Source of the DNA: an uncultured Ectothiorhodospiraceae bacterium
Lineage (GTDB): Bacteria > Pseudomonadota > Gammaproteobacteria > UBA9214
NCBI GenBank assembly: GCA_947258845.1
Contig: CAMYJZ010000019.1
Location: 20,595-54,419, forward strand
Direction: 5' to 3'
DNA: 33,825 bases
Position numbers and translations under genes: made by a program. The notes beneath the pieces were generated by a model. That model was given only the letters and a program-made list of their open reading frames with translations, ran no database searches and was not told the DNA's origin. Shown piece by piece: positions 8,619-19,300 of the stretch. Within the stretch, counting starts at the first letter, position 1; each line of letters starts with the position of its first letter.

Positions 8619-10418
8619 CTAGGCATCCCACACAACGTTTTTGACTGCTTCCGGTTCCAGCTGAATCCGCACGGTCTGCAGCGAATTCGCGTCAATACTG
8701 ACATCTGCATACTGCGCCCCGACCTGAAGCAGGTACTGGACCGGTTTCTTCGTGGTATTCAGCACCTGGACAGATAGCAGGCCATCGCGATTGACTGTGG
8801 CACTCGCATGGATGGCATCGTCGTCCAGGCCGTCCAGGTACTTGTCTGCCTGCACGGCCCTGTCACCCGGCCTGATGGTCCGGCTGAACTGCGCAAGGAT
8901 ATAGTAGATCGGCGTGTAATAGACATGCTGCTTCTCCACATCGATCATGATGGGCGCGCCGCAGAAATTCCCCACGTGGTTGGGCCCGCCCCTGCTGTCC
9001 AGCACGATATTCCAGTCGATCCAGCCGGCCATCCAGTGATTCAGGCTCACGATGATGTTTCTTGCATAGCGATGCACCGGCGTGTAAATGGGGTGATCCT
9101 CCACCTTGACGCCCGGCCAGGTGGCGGTATAGGCCCAGTCTGTGGCATTTGGATTCCACCAGAAGGCATCGTTGTCGAACCAGCCACTCTCCTTGTACCG
9201 GATTGGATCGAGAATACCCTGTGGTGCATCCTTGCCCAGGTCATCTATGGTGCCTTCCGTGTGAATGACCGGAAAGTCCGGAAACCTGTCATGCACCCTG
9301 TCCAGTATGTCTTCAAATACCTTGAAGGTACTTTCGTACCAGTGCACCGCCACGCCAAAAACATATTTTGCGGTTTCCGGGTCGCCCAGGATGGTATCCG
9401 TCCACTCCTCCAGTCCATCCCTGTTCTGGTCGTAGATCAGCAACCTGACAGCGCCGTTGTCGCTGGCATGCAATTTCGGTCCCAGATGGTTTTTTATGAA
9501 TTCATTCTGCGACGCCGGCGTGAAATGCATACTCTCCCACTGGCCATTATTTCCATGCGGTTCGTTGACCGGTGTAAGCCCCCAGATATCGATGCCCTCA
9601 TCCCGGTAGGCCTGGAGATATTTTGTAATGTAATCGGCGTAGACCGGCAAATATTCCTTTTTGAGTTTTCCCCCTGTGCCCTGCCAATTGTTTTCATCAG
9701 ATCCGGGGATGTACCAGTCCGCGATATCCTTCATCCAGGAGGGCGCCGTCCAGGCCGAGGCGATTAGATTAAGGTCTTTCTCCTGTTGCGCTTTTTTAAT
9801 CGACAACGCCTCCTCGATCATGGGCATCAGGTCATAGGAGGAATCGCGTATTCCCGGGTATTCCTCGGCTGGAAATCCGTCTTTATCGGGCGCAATACTG
9901 AAATGCTCCAGTTTCACGTCACCCTTCACGTCGTCATAGGAGTATCTCCCCTTCACGGAGAAATCCGTTGCACCGATAGGGGTTCTCGCCAGGGAGAAAT
10001 TGGCGCCTGCTTCACCGTAGATGTTGTGCATCACCTGCAGCCTTTTCTCCCTGTCCAGATGCGCCAGCACGAAGGCGGACGATTCGGTAAACGAGGTGCC
10101 GATACCGACAATTTCCTGCTTGACGATGTCGGGATGTACGACAATCCGGTTGCCCTGCGCCTGCCCCTTCGTGAATGTCAGGTTCTTCTTGTGTGCGATC
10201 CTGTCGCCTTCCTCCGAGGTCAGCAGCACCTCCATGGAAGTGGCGATGTTATAGTTTATGCCCTGTGTATCTGGCACTTCTGCATGACCGGAGTCCTCGG
10301 AAGAACACGCACTCACCAGCAGTGAAAGCATCACGCCCTTGTACAGATTATTTAGTCTCATTATCCAGCTACCCTGCACCGGCACATGTGAGTGCTGCGA
10401 CCTGTTAGCAATGCACAT
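8619..10418 (-). CDS. GH30 glycosidase, lipoprotein (beta-1,6-glucanase/glucosidase-like); likely start 10361
   Basis: MRLNNLYKGVMLSLLVSACSS lipobox; GH30 motifs GIGTSFTESSAF, ARTPIGATDFS, SAWTAPSWMKD, TPVNEPHG, HTEGT. Confidence 0.9.
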   Translation of the reverse strand: MCIANRSQHSHVPVQGSWIMRLNNLYKGVMLSLLVSACSSEDSGHAEVPDTQGINYNIATSMEVLLTSEEGDRIAHKKNLTFTKGQAQGNRIVVHPDIVKQEIVGIGTSFTESSAFVLAHLDREKRLQVMHNIYGEAGANFSLARTPIGATDFSVKGRYSYDDVKGDVKLEHFSIAPDKDGFPAEEYPGIRDSSYDLMPMIEEALSIKKAQQEKDLNLIASAWTAPSWMKDIADWYIPGSDENNWQGTGGKLKKEYLPVYADYITKYLQAYRDEGIDIWGLTPVNEPHGNNGQWESMHFTPASQNEFIKNHLGPKLHASDNGAVRLLIYDQNRDGLEEWTDTILGDPETAKYVFGVAVHWYESTFKVFEDILDRVHDRFPDFPVIHTEGTIDDLGKDAPQGILDPIRYKESGWFDNDAFWWNPNATDWAYTATWPGVKVEDHPIYTPVHRYARNIIVSLNHWMAGWIDWNIVLDSRGGPNHVGNFCGAPIMIDVEKQHVYYTPIYYILAQFSRTIRPGDRAVQADKYLDGLDDDAIHASATVNRDGLLSVQVLNTTKKPVQYLLQVGAQYADVSIDANSLQTVRIQLEPEAVKNVVWDA

Positions 10419-10521
10419 GAAAGGCCATACCGGTCAGACAGATGCAGCTGCAATCTCCCCCGCATGCTCGCCCTTCCTCCCCTGCGGCATAGCCAAGACT
10501 GGATGTGCTGCCAGGCTAAAA

Positions 10522-13308
10522 CTACGGTACTGCCTCGTAGACCTTGACGTAGTCAACCAGCATGGTCTGGGGCCAGGTCTCGGTCCCGTCCGGCGGCTGG
10601 TCGGCACTACCCAGCGTCCCGCCCATCGCGACATTGAGTATCATGAAGAAGTCCCGCGTAAATTCTTCCATGGTGTCCGGATCGATGACCCGGGAAAACA
10701 CCTGGCGGCCGTCGGCATAAAATACGATTCTCTCAGGATCCCACACGGCCTCGAAAATATGGAAATCATCGCCCAGCGATTCTTCGAAAACCAGGCTGTC
10801 GCCGACAAAGACCCGTCCTTCCGGGAAGGAGCATGCCTCCGGGAACTGTATGGTTTCATCGCACCAGTGCAGGGTGGAGTGCGTGGTCATGGGATTCGAG
10901 CCGAAGGTGTTCCACATCTCCATGATGTCGATCTCGCCTGACCTTGGCCAGCCGACCTCGGGGAAGTTGGATCCCAGCATCCAGAATGCCGGCCAGGCAC
11001 CCTTGCCAACCGGTGGCTTGATTCGCGCCTCGATTTTTCCGTAGCGGATGGTATTGAACGTCTCCAGCGTATTGATCCTGGCCGAAGTCACCGTTCCGTC
11101 GCGAACACCGGCAACACATTCTTCGGGTGGTGCATCGACATTGGTGAAGACGATATTGTCGTAGTAAACACCGGTATTATCATACTCGGTTGTCACGGTG
11201 TTGAAGCCGAACTGCAGTAGCTGGCCTTCGAGCAGGGGATCAGAAAGATCCAGGCTTATGGAGAAGGAGTTCCAATCCACATTACTGATAGCGGTCATGT
11301 CGGCCCGGATATCGTTGGTCGTTGCAAAACCGGCACCGGGATCCAGGGTCTTGATGAACGCACTTGCCTCGGTAACCGGCTGGACTGCATCGGCAATTCC
11401 ACCTTCAAACGGCGACTTGGCATCAAAACTCAACGTGTAGGTAGTACCGATATCATCGGCTGTGATGGTTATCTCCTGGAACACGCTGGTGTTTATGGTA
11501 CAGCCACTGGCACCACAATTGCCGCCGCTGGTTTGATCGCCATTGTTGTAGTCACTGTAGATGTTCAGGTGCTGCTCGCCCTGGTCGGGGCCACCTTCAC
11601 CGGTTGCGATCGCCGAAAAACCGGGCCCGCCGTTGGGCGCGGGGAACGGACCATAGGGGTACTTGAATATGCCGGTGCCGACATCGCCGTCCCACACGTC
11701 GGCGAAAATAACGTAACCATCTTGATTCAATGCCTCGGGGTCGGTGGCACCCAGGGCCTCGAAGTCCTGGGAATAGGTCTCTCCGTCTGCCCCGGGACCC
11801 GGGTCGGATGACACACACAGGGCGGATATCACCAGGTTGCCGTTTTCCACGCGGACGTTTTCCGGGTCATCGGTATACAGCTGCCACTCGTTGTTGCCCC
11901 AGCCACCGTCTCCGTACCCCAGATCGTAGCCCCAGTTGCCGGGCGAGGGAGGCCCATCGACATCGAATTCATCCGACCATATCAGCGAGAATTCCAGTTC
12001 CGGTTCCGGCTCAGGCGGAGGGCTGTCCTCGGTAGGGGTCGAGGTCAAAATGATGTCGTCCCAGTAAAGAGCGCCAGTTTCGGGGGTTCCGTCAATCAGG
12101 ACATGCAACATCAATACCTGGGCCGACTGTGTACCCGTGGGTGCAGTAGCGGAAAGGGATATCTCGGTCCAGTCGGTGACCTCGGCCCCGTCCTGAGGCA
12201 GCAGCTGGTACGGCTGGTTGCCAAGTGAATCAGCGAAGGTCTCGATGGCCGCACCGACCTGATTGCCGCCGCCCAGCCGTCCTCCCGGCGCATCCCAGAA
12301 GGTCAATTGCACAATTGCCAGATTGTTGAAGGGATCCGGCTCCCAGCTCATTGCATGGGCAGTCAGTTCAACCATGTCGCCTTCGAGTGCCTCGATAACA
12401 TTTTCGGCACCGCCATCCACACCGAACTGGATCAGGGACTGGGTGCCATCAGCGTCATGCGAAACCGGTGCGGAGCTGGGACCCAGCGCGGAAGTGACGA
12501 AGTTGCAGTTGAACGTGTTCCAGGCGCCAAGACTGTTACCACCACAATTACCCACATTGCCACTAACCGCGTCAGGTACGCCTGGCGGTTCAAAACCTGC
12601 GTCCGTCAGCGTGTCCCTGGGCGGGACAGACGTGGGGGGCGGGAATTCAGGATAACCGGGGAAGGACCAGCTGAAGGTATTACTACCCTCGTAAAAAACA
12701 TAGGTCTGGTAGAAGTTGTCCAGTGCTGTCTGGGTACTGACAACCGCATTACCCGGGGCAATGTTCTCAATAACGGTCACAACGTCTGTACTGAACGCCG
12801 GACTCGAGAAATCCAGGCTCAGGCCGGCGGCAGCGGCCCGGGTGTCGTCACTAACGGAAATGCCGTTGGAATGATCACCGTCTACATCGATGCTTTGCAG
12901 AAAGACCAGCAAATTGGTCGCCGCCTGGTCTGTGGGACCATCATCATCACTGCTCCCGGTCAACTCAACCGGTGTAATGATCGGGGCCCCTGGCGCCGAA
13001 CCCAGCTGAATGCCCCCGATAGAAAATGTAACCGATTCGCTCGGCAGGTACTGGAACTCACCCTGGCCATTGGTGATCCCTGACCGGCTCGGCGTTTCAT
13101 AATCGACTCCGTCGACCGGTGAATTGACCAGCCTGCCCGTTTCTGGCGGCGGCGGATTACCCTGGACCGGTTCCGGTCCGCTGCCACCACCGAAGCAGGC
13201 CAACAGGGGCAAGACGAGCGAGATAACCGTGAGTGGCTGTAACAGGCGGAGTAAATATTTATCCATAATGAAAAGCTTCACGTTATTGTCAGAATCACGA
13301 CGCATCAT
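10522..13308 (-). CDS. GH16 beta-glucanase (laminarinase-like) lipoprotein with upstream CBM-like module and a large insertion in the catalytic domain; likely start 13266
   Basis: MDKYLLRLLQPLTVISLVLPLLACFGGG lipobox; FSLIWSDEFD...NWGYDLGYGDGGWGNNEWQLYTD; catalytic GEIDIMEMWN (ExDxxE); C-terminal MLVDYVKVYE. Confidence 0.92.
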   Translation of the reverse strand: MMRRDSDNNVKLFIMDKYLLRLLQPLTVISLVLPLLACFGGGSGPEPVQGNPPPPETGRLVNSPVDGVDYETPSRSGITNGQGEFQYLPSESVTFSIGGIQLGSAPGAPIITPVELTGSSDDDGPTDQAATNLLVFLQSIDVDGDHSNGISVSDDTRAAAAGLSLDFSSPAFSTDVVTVIENIAPGNAVVSTQTALDNFYQTYVFYEGSNTFSWSFPGYPEFPPPTSVPPRDTLTDAGFEPPGVPDAVSGNVGNCGGNSLGAWNTFNCNFVTSALGPSSAPVSHDADGTQSLIQFGVDGGAENVIEALEGDMVELTAHAMSWEPDPFNNLAIVQLTFWDAPGGRLGGGNQVGAAIETFADSLGNQPYQLLPQDGAEVTDWTEISLSATAPTGTQSAQVLMLHVLIDGTPETGALYWDDIILTSTPTEDSPPPEPEPELEFSLIWSDEFDVDGPPSPGNWGYDLGYGDGGWGNNEWQLYTDDPENVRVENGNLVISALCVSSDPGPGADGETYSQDFEALGATDPEALNQDGYVIFADVWDGDVGTGIFKYPYGPFPAPNGGPGFSAIATGEGGPDQGEQHLNIYSDYNNGDQTSGGNCGASGCTINTSVFQEITITADDIGTTYTLSFDAKSPFEGGIADAVQPVTEASAFIKTLDPGAGFATTNDIRADMTAISNVDWNSFSISLDLSDPLLEGQLLQFGFNTVTTEYDNTGVYYDNIVFTNVDAPPEECVAGVRDGTVTSARINTLETFNTIRYGKIEARIKPPVGKGAWPAFWMLGSNFPEVGWPRSGEIDIMEMWNTFGSNPMTTHSTLHWCDETIQFPEACSFPEGRVFVGDSLVFEESLGDDFHIFEAVWDPERIVFYADGRQVFSRVIDPDTMEEFTRDFFMILNVAMGGTLGSADQPPDGTETWPQTMLVDYVKVYEAVP

Positions 13309-13429
13309 GCTGGCCGTATTGTGTGTGCATGCATCAGATTGAGAATGTGTGCAGTTATGGTTTGTCCAGGGCCGGTGTATTTATTGCCTGTTCGATCAAC
13401 TGACCCGCAATCACTTTTTGGTTGATTTC

Positions 13430-13441
13430 TGCTATATAGCA
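13430..13441. promoter_or_regulatory. Operator-like perfect palindrome TGCTATATAGCA in the GH16/regulator divergent intergenic region
   Basis: Identical 12-mer to 2103-2114; lies between divergent genes starting at about 13308 (-) and 13622 (+). Confidence 0.6.
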
Positions 13442-13621
13442 CACTAAGCTTCAAAGGTACTTGCTGTCAAGACCGGGCACAACAGTTTTTCAGGCAGAAA
13501 TTATTCAGCCTGCTCGAACTGATGAATACATCAATATATTAATATTTTCGTTTATGCTTATGTCTTCAATCACGACACTGAATGATCAATCCTGACCAGT
13601 CATACAGGCCTCCTGATAACA

Positions 13622-14719
13622 ATGGAAAAATCAGAACCCAAGCATATCGTTGCAGAAAAAAAAATCAGGGAATTCATCAAGCACTGCAAAGCCGATGAAA
13701 AGATCCCGGGTGAGCGGGTTTATGCACAGCAATTGGGTATTTCCTATATGACCGCCCGAAAAGCCGTCGAGAGTCTTGTCGCAAAAGGCCTGCTCTACAA
13801 GATACCCAAAAAAGGTACGTACGTTTCCGGACAGAGAACCACGCGAAGAAAAACAAAAAACATAGGTTATTTCCTGGATTCCAGCATCAAACAGGGCCTG
13901 TCCAGCCCCTACTATGCATTGATATTCGATGCCATAGAAAAAGAAGCAGCGAAAAAAGGATACTCGTTAATATATTTTTCCGACGCAAGCGAATCCGGCA
14001 TTAAAAGCACGATGGAAAAGCTGGATGGAGTTATTGTCAGCTGTTTCCCGCGCATTGAAGAACTGTTGCACAAGTTGAAAGCGCATGCGCCGGTAATTTG
14101 CATCGACAACGGTTCTGCGGATGAATCCATACCCTCGGTAACGATCGATAACAAGAACGCTGTTAGCGAAGCAATTAGTCACCTGATTTCACTGGGACAT
14201 CACCGGATTGGCTTCATTACCGGTCTTGATGACTCGAAAGTCGGAAGAGACAGATACAACGGCTACTTGAGCGCACTGAGCGACCATGGCTTGAATGTTG
14301 AGACAGACCTTGTTTACAAGGGTGATTACACATTCAAAACGGGTTCGGATGCTGCTGATTATTTCCTTTCGCTTGACAGGCTGCCGACTGCAATCATGTG
14401 CGCAAACGACACCATGGCGATTGGCGCGATCAAGGAAATCAAGAGCCTTGGCCATAACGTACCCGACGACATCAGTATTATGGGTTTTGATGATATTGCC
14501 GTTGCATCACAAATGTCTCCCGCCTTGACTACGGTGGCCGCGCCTGTCAAGGAACTCGCAAAACAGTGCGTGATCATGCTCAGCAAGATAATCGATGGCA
14601 CTGAGCCCGATAACATGCACATATCCATCCCGGCCCGGTTGGTACTCAGAAACACGTGTGCGCACAACAGAACAAGCGCCGATAAAGCAAATGAATCCGG
14701 AAATACTCTAGCGGGATAA
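13622..14719 (+). CDS. Transcriptional regulator: GntR-type winged HTH plus LacI/periplasmic-binding-protein-like sensor domain
   Basis: N-terminus KIPGERVYAQQLGISYMTARKAVESLVAKGLLYKIPKKGTYVS (GntR wHTH); C-terminus ...HHRIGFITG...PTAIMCANDTMAIGAIKEIKSLGHNVPDDISIMGFDDIAVASQMSPALTTV (LacI/PBP1). Confidence 0.93.
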   Translation: MEKSEPKHIVAEKKIREFIKHCKADEKIPGERVYAQQLGISYMTARKAVESLVAKGLLYKIPKKGTYVSGQRTTRRKTKNIGYFLDSSIKQGLSSPYYALIFDAIEKEAAKKGYSLIYFSDASESGIKSTMEKLDGVIVSCFPRIEELLHKLKAHAPVICIDNGSADESIPSVTIDNKNAVSEAISHLISLGHHRIGFITGLDDSKVGRDRYNGYLSALSDHGLNVETDLVYKGDYTFKTGSDAADYFLSLDRLPTAIMCANDTMAIGAIKEIKSLGHNVPDDISIMGFDDIAVASQMSPALTTVAAPVKELAKQCVIMLSKIIDGTEPDNMHISIPARLVLRNTCAHNRTSADKANESGNTLAG

Positions 14720-14821
14720 CCGGCTTGATATACCAGCAAGCATAATAAATGGCACAGGAACGCTGCAATCAGCAATCAGGCAAGATATATGCTCCTCGAA
14801 TTGACAGCTGCAGACCCGAAT

Positions 14822-14842
14822 GCCCCCTGCGATGCAGGGGGC
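14822..14842. other. Perfect hairpin GCCCCCTGC-gat-GCAGGGGGC
   Basis: 9-bp perfect stem with 3-nt loop between the regulator and glgC; no obvious U-tract. Confidence 0.5.
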
Positions 14843-15019
14843 CGCGACTTGAAGCGCGATCACAAGGGATCCCTTGCACCGGTCAGGGCCCTCATTCTAC
14901 TTAGCCGTGAGTAATCCAGATTTTATTGCCTGCTGATGCCTGCTATTGAGATACAACCACGGGACTGTAAACAAGGAACAAACAAGATTTAAAACGACTA
15001 TCGGCAGAGGCTAATAAAA

Positions 15020-16267
15020 ATGCCAACAAGCAATGCTCGATATATTTCAAGGCTGACCCGGGATACACTGGCGCTCATACTCGCCGGCGGACGTGGCACC
15101 CGGCTGCATGAATTAACATCACGGCGCGCGAAACCTGCTGTCTATTTTGGCGGCAAGTTCCGCATCATCGATTTCCCTCTATCCAATTGCGTCAACTCCG
15201 GAATCAGGCGAATCAGCGTACTGACGCAGTACAAGGCGCATTCGCTGATCCGGCACCTGGTCAAGGGCTGGGGCTCCTTTCATAGCGAACTGGATGAATT
15301 CGTGGAAGTCCTTCCTGCCTCTCAACGCACCGATAGCGGATGGTATGCAGGCACGGCTGATGCCATCTTCCAGAATCTGGACATTATCAGGGAATGGCGC
15401 CCACAGCACTTACTGGTACTCTCGGGCGATCACGTATACAAAATGGATTATGGTCCTTTGCTTGCATGGCATTGCGAGCATAAGGCAGATATGACGATTT
15501 CATGCCTGGAGGTGTCACGGGAAGAGGCAAGAAACTTCGGCGTCATAGGCACTGACAGCGACAACAGGATTATCTCCTTCAAGGAAAAACCGTCTGCACC
15601 ACGCCTGTTACCGGGATCTGATGATCGCGCACTTGTCTCGATGGGGAATTACGTATTCAACACGGAATTTCTTTTCGATCAACTGAAACTGGATGCAGCT
15701 GATCAGCACTCAAGCCATGACTTCAGCAAAGACATCATTCCATCCATTATAGATGAAGCAGGGGTATACGCCTGCCCGTTTCGGGACGAAGAAACAGGCA
15801 TACAGCCCTACTGGCAGGACGTGGGGACGCTGGACGCCTTCTGGAAAGCAAACATGGGCCTGCTCGACGACACGCCTAAACTCGACCTGTACGATAAAAG
15901 GTGGCCAATTCTTACCCACCAGGGACAATTCCCGGCTGCCCGTTTCGTATGTGAAGACAGCAGCCATCACCTCGCGGTCCTGGACTCAATCGTCTCCGGT
16001 GGCTGCATTGTATCCGGGCCATCACTGTCGCATTCCGTATTATCTCCCAATGTCAGGATTGGATCCCGCGCGAGCATAGAAGAATCCATCATATTTCCTG
16101 AAGTCGTTATCGGGGAAGATTGCCGCATTAATCGCGCCATTATCGACAGGGATTGTCAGATACCTGCAGGAACAGTAATCGGAGAAGACCACAAAGCTGA
16201 TGCACATCGCTTTCGCGTTACATCGAATGACGTTGTGCTGGTTACTCGCGAAATGCTTGCGTCGTGA
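15020..16267 (+). CDS. glgC: Glucose-1-phosphate adenylyltransferase (ADP-glucose pyrophosphorylase)
   Basis: [68 protein letters not shown]-terminal left-handed beta-helix repeats. Confidence 0.96.
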   Translation: MPTSNARYISRLTRDTLALILAGGRGTRLHELTSRRAKPAVYFGGKFRIIDFPLSNCVNSGIRRISVLTQYKAHSLIRHLVKGWGSFHSELDEFVEVLPASQRTDSGWYAGTADAIFQNLDIIREWRPQHLLVLSGDHVYKMDYGPLLAWHCEHKADMTISCLEVSREEARNFGVIGTDSDNRIISFKEKPSAPRLLPGSDDRALVSMGNYVFNTEFLFDQLKLDAADQHSSHDFSKDIIPSIIDEAGVYACPFRDEETGIQPYWQDVGTLDAFWKANMGLLDDTPKLDLYDKRWPILTHQGQFPAARFVCEDSSHHLAVLDSIVSGGCIVSGPSLSHSVLSPNVRIGSRASIEESIIFPEVVIGEDCRINRAIIDRDCQIPAGTVIGEDHKADAHRFRVTSNDVVLVTREMLAS

Positions 16268-16381
16268 GTGCTGAGCGTATTTCATACAACCTGGAGTTCT
16301 GCCTTTGCCACAAATAATCGGCTGGAGCGACTGAATAGCAAATGTAGCATCCGTTTTGCCCTCATAAAGAGCAGAGAAAAC

Positions 16382-19300
16382 ATGGATACTCCCATTATCA
16401 ACAACGAAACTGCACACGGTAAATTCACGTCATTGTTCGGCGAACGCTTTTACGCGATACATAACGTGAATAATATAGCGCCTTTTTTTATCAGCGTCGT
16501 ATCGAATTCCGATCACTGGTTATTCATCTCCTCGACAGGCGGTTTGACGGCGGGCCGAATATCGCCCGAGACGGCGCTGTTTCCATACATAACGGTTGAC
16601 AAGATCCACGAAAGCACCCCGCATACCGGCAGCAAAACCCTGTTAAGTACGGTTATCCATGGACAGAGGCATGAGTGGGAGCCGTTTAACAAGGAACATG
16701 ACGGCCGCTTTGTAACCAGCCGCAGCCTCTATAAAAACATCCTGGGTAACAAGCTGTGTTTCGAAGAAGTAAACCATGACCTTGATCTGGCATTTCGTTA
16801 TTGCTGGGTTACCAGCGACAACTTCGGATTTGTACGGCAATGCGAACTCGAAAATCTTGGTAACGAGAACACAAGCGTCGAAATCGTAGACGGACTGCAA
16901 AACATCCTGCCTGCCGGCACGCCTCGCTACGCACAAACAAACGTCAGCAACCTCGTGGATGCCTACAAGTGGTCGGAGCTGGACGAAAAAACAGGTCTGG
17001 CATTTTTCACTCTCAGCTCCGGCATCACCGATCGCGCCGAGCCCTGCGAGTCTCTCAAGGCAACGACTGTATTTTGTCTTGGCCTGAGTGGTCACAAAGT
17101 GCTGCTCTCCTCGACTCAACTGGGGAAGTTCCGCAGCGGCGCGCCTATGGCACGGGAGGTTCACAAGCGCGGCATCAGGGGAGCTTACCTGGTCAATGCA
17201 TCCCTCGAAATGGAACCGCAGGCATCCCGGCAGTGGCGGGTAGTCGCCAACACCGAGCAGAGCCAGGCACACGCGGTAAGGCTGCAGAAAATGCTCGCTG
17301 ATCCGGATGCGCTGACCGGCGAGATATCCCGGTCAGTGGACAATGATTCGGACGAGCTGGCCCGTATCATGGCACGCGGAGACGCTTTCCAGGTCACCGC
17401 CGAAGAAAATGTATCGGCACACCATTATGCCAACGTGCTGTTCAATATCCTTCGCGGAGGCATCTTCGACAATCAGTACCAGGTATCGTCACTGGATTTG
17501 CGCAAGACCATCCAGGCATTCAACCACCAGGTATATCAGCGCCATACAGGACTATTCGATAGCTTACCCGCGAATCTGGACTACGCCGAATTATTAGCAT
17601 CCATCAGGCAGCAGGACGACCCGCAGCTGGAGCGCCTCGTTTTCGAGTACCTGCCCATTACCTTTGGTCGCCGGCACGGCGATCCCAGCCGGCCCTGGAA
17701 CCAGTTTTCAATCAAGATCAAAGATGAACGCGGCAATCACCTGCTCTCTTATGAGGGTAACTGGCGGGATATTTTCCAGAACTGGGAGGCCCTGGCCTTC
17801 AGCTATCCTGAATTTATCGAAACCATGATTGCGAAGTTCGTCAATGCCTCGACGGCGGATGGCTACAATCCTTATCGGATTACCAATGAAGGCATTGACT
17901 GGGAGGTCGAGGATCCCGATGACCCATGGAGTTATATCGGCTACTGGGGTGATCACCAGATTATCTACCTCCTGAAATTGCTGGAGCTCTCAAGCCAGTT
18001 CCATCCGCAGCGTCTATCTATCTTGCTGCACAAGCCTATTTTCAGCTATGCGAACGTTCCCTACAAAATCAAACCATTCGATGCCTTGTTGGCGAATGCC
18101 AGGAGTACCGTGGAGTTTGATCGGGAACTGGCTGAGCGCATCGCTCAACGAGTGGATTACCAGGGCGCCGATGCCAAACTGATAGAGGACGCCGATGGCG
18201 AGGTGTACCAGGTAAACCTCCTCGAGAAGTTGCTGGTGGCGCTGTTGTGCAAACTTGGCAACCTCGTTATTGATGGAGGCATCTGGCTGAATACCCAGCG
18301 CCCGGAGTGGAATGATGCCAACAACGCGCTGGTTGGACAGGGGCTTTCCATGGTGACCCTGTACTACATGCGCCGTTATATCGTATTCCTGCAAGGTTTA
18401 CTGGCGGATGAATCGGGTTCGATCTGCCTGTCCCGGGAAGTGGACCTGTGGCTGACGGAAACCGCCGCGGCATTGAGCAAGGTTCGTCCGCGACTGCAGG
18501 ATGGGCCGGTTAGCGAGAGGCTGAGGTACCAGTTACTGGTCGAGCTTGGACAGGCAGCCTCCCGTTACCGACAGACCGTCTACGAGCAAGGCACATTCAC
18601 GGGCAAAACACCCCAGCCACTGGACCAGGTGAGAACCTTGCTGACTGATGCACTGGCCGTGGTCGATCACAGCATCCGGATTAACGTCCGCGAAGACGGC
18701 CTGTACCACGCCTATAACCTGCTGCACATCAAGCGTGAAGCAGTCGAAATCGACACCTTGTATCCGATGCTCGAAGGCCAGGTAGCCGTTCTCAGTTCAG
18801 GTGCCCTGCCACCCGCCCAAGTGATCGAAATACTGGAGACACTTTTCGCCAGTGATATATATCGCCCCGACCAGGAAACCTTCATGTTATACCCGGATCG
18901 CCGCTTGCCCGGCTTCATGGAGAAGAACCGGATACCGGCCTCTCAGCTGGAATCGATACCGGTCCTGGTGCGCATGCTTGAAAAGCGAGACGATCGCATC
19001 GTGGTACGCGATGCAGACGGCTGCTACCGCTTCAGTGCAGAGTTTCACAATGCGGATGATCTCAACACCCTGCTGGACACCCTGGTGCAATCATACGGTG
19101 ACGAGCTCGAGGACGCGCGCCAGGCCCTGCTATCGCTCTATGAGAAGGTGTTCAATCACAGTGCGTTTACAGGCCGATCCGGCGGGATGTTCGGTTTTGA
19201 GGGACTGGGCTGCATCTACTGGCACATGGTATCCAAGCTGCTGCTGGCAGTGCAGGAGAACTTCTTCGACGCTCAGACGCAGGGCGCTGGTAAAGACACC

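Noticed and set aside
8808-9767. 319-aa plus-strand ORF antisense to GH30
   Set aside because: Opposite a clear GH30; no domain recognised.
16268-16381. N-terminal 38-aa extension of the phosphorylase ORF in the track
   Set aside because: Starts immediately at the glgC stop with atypical sequence; the ATG at 16382 gives a more plausible start.
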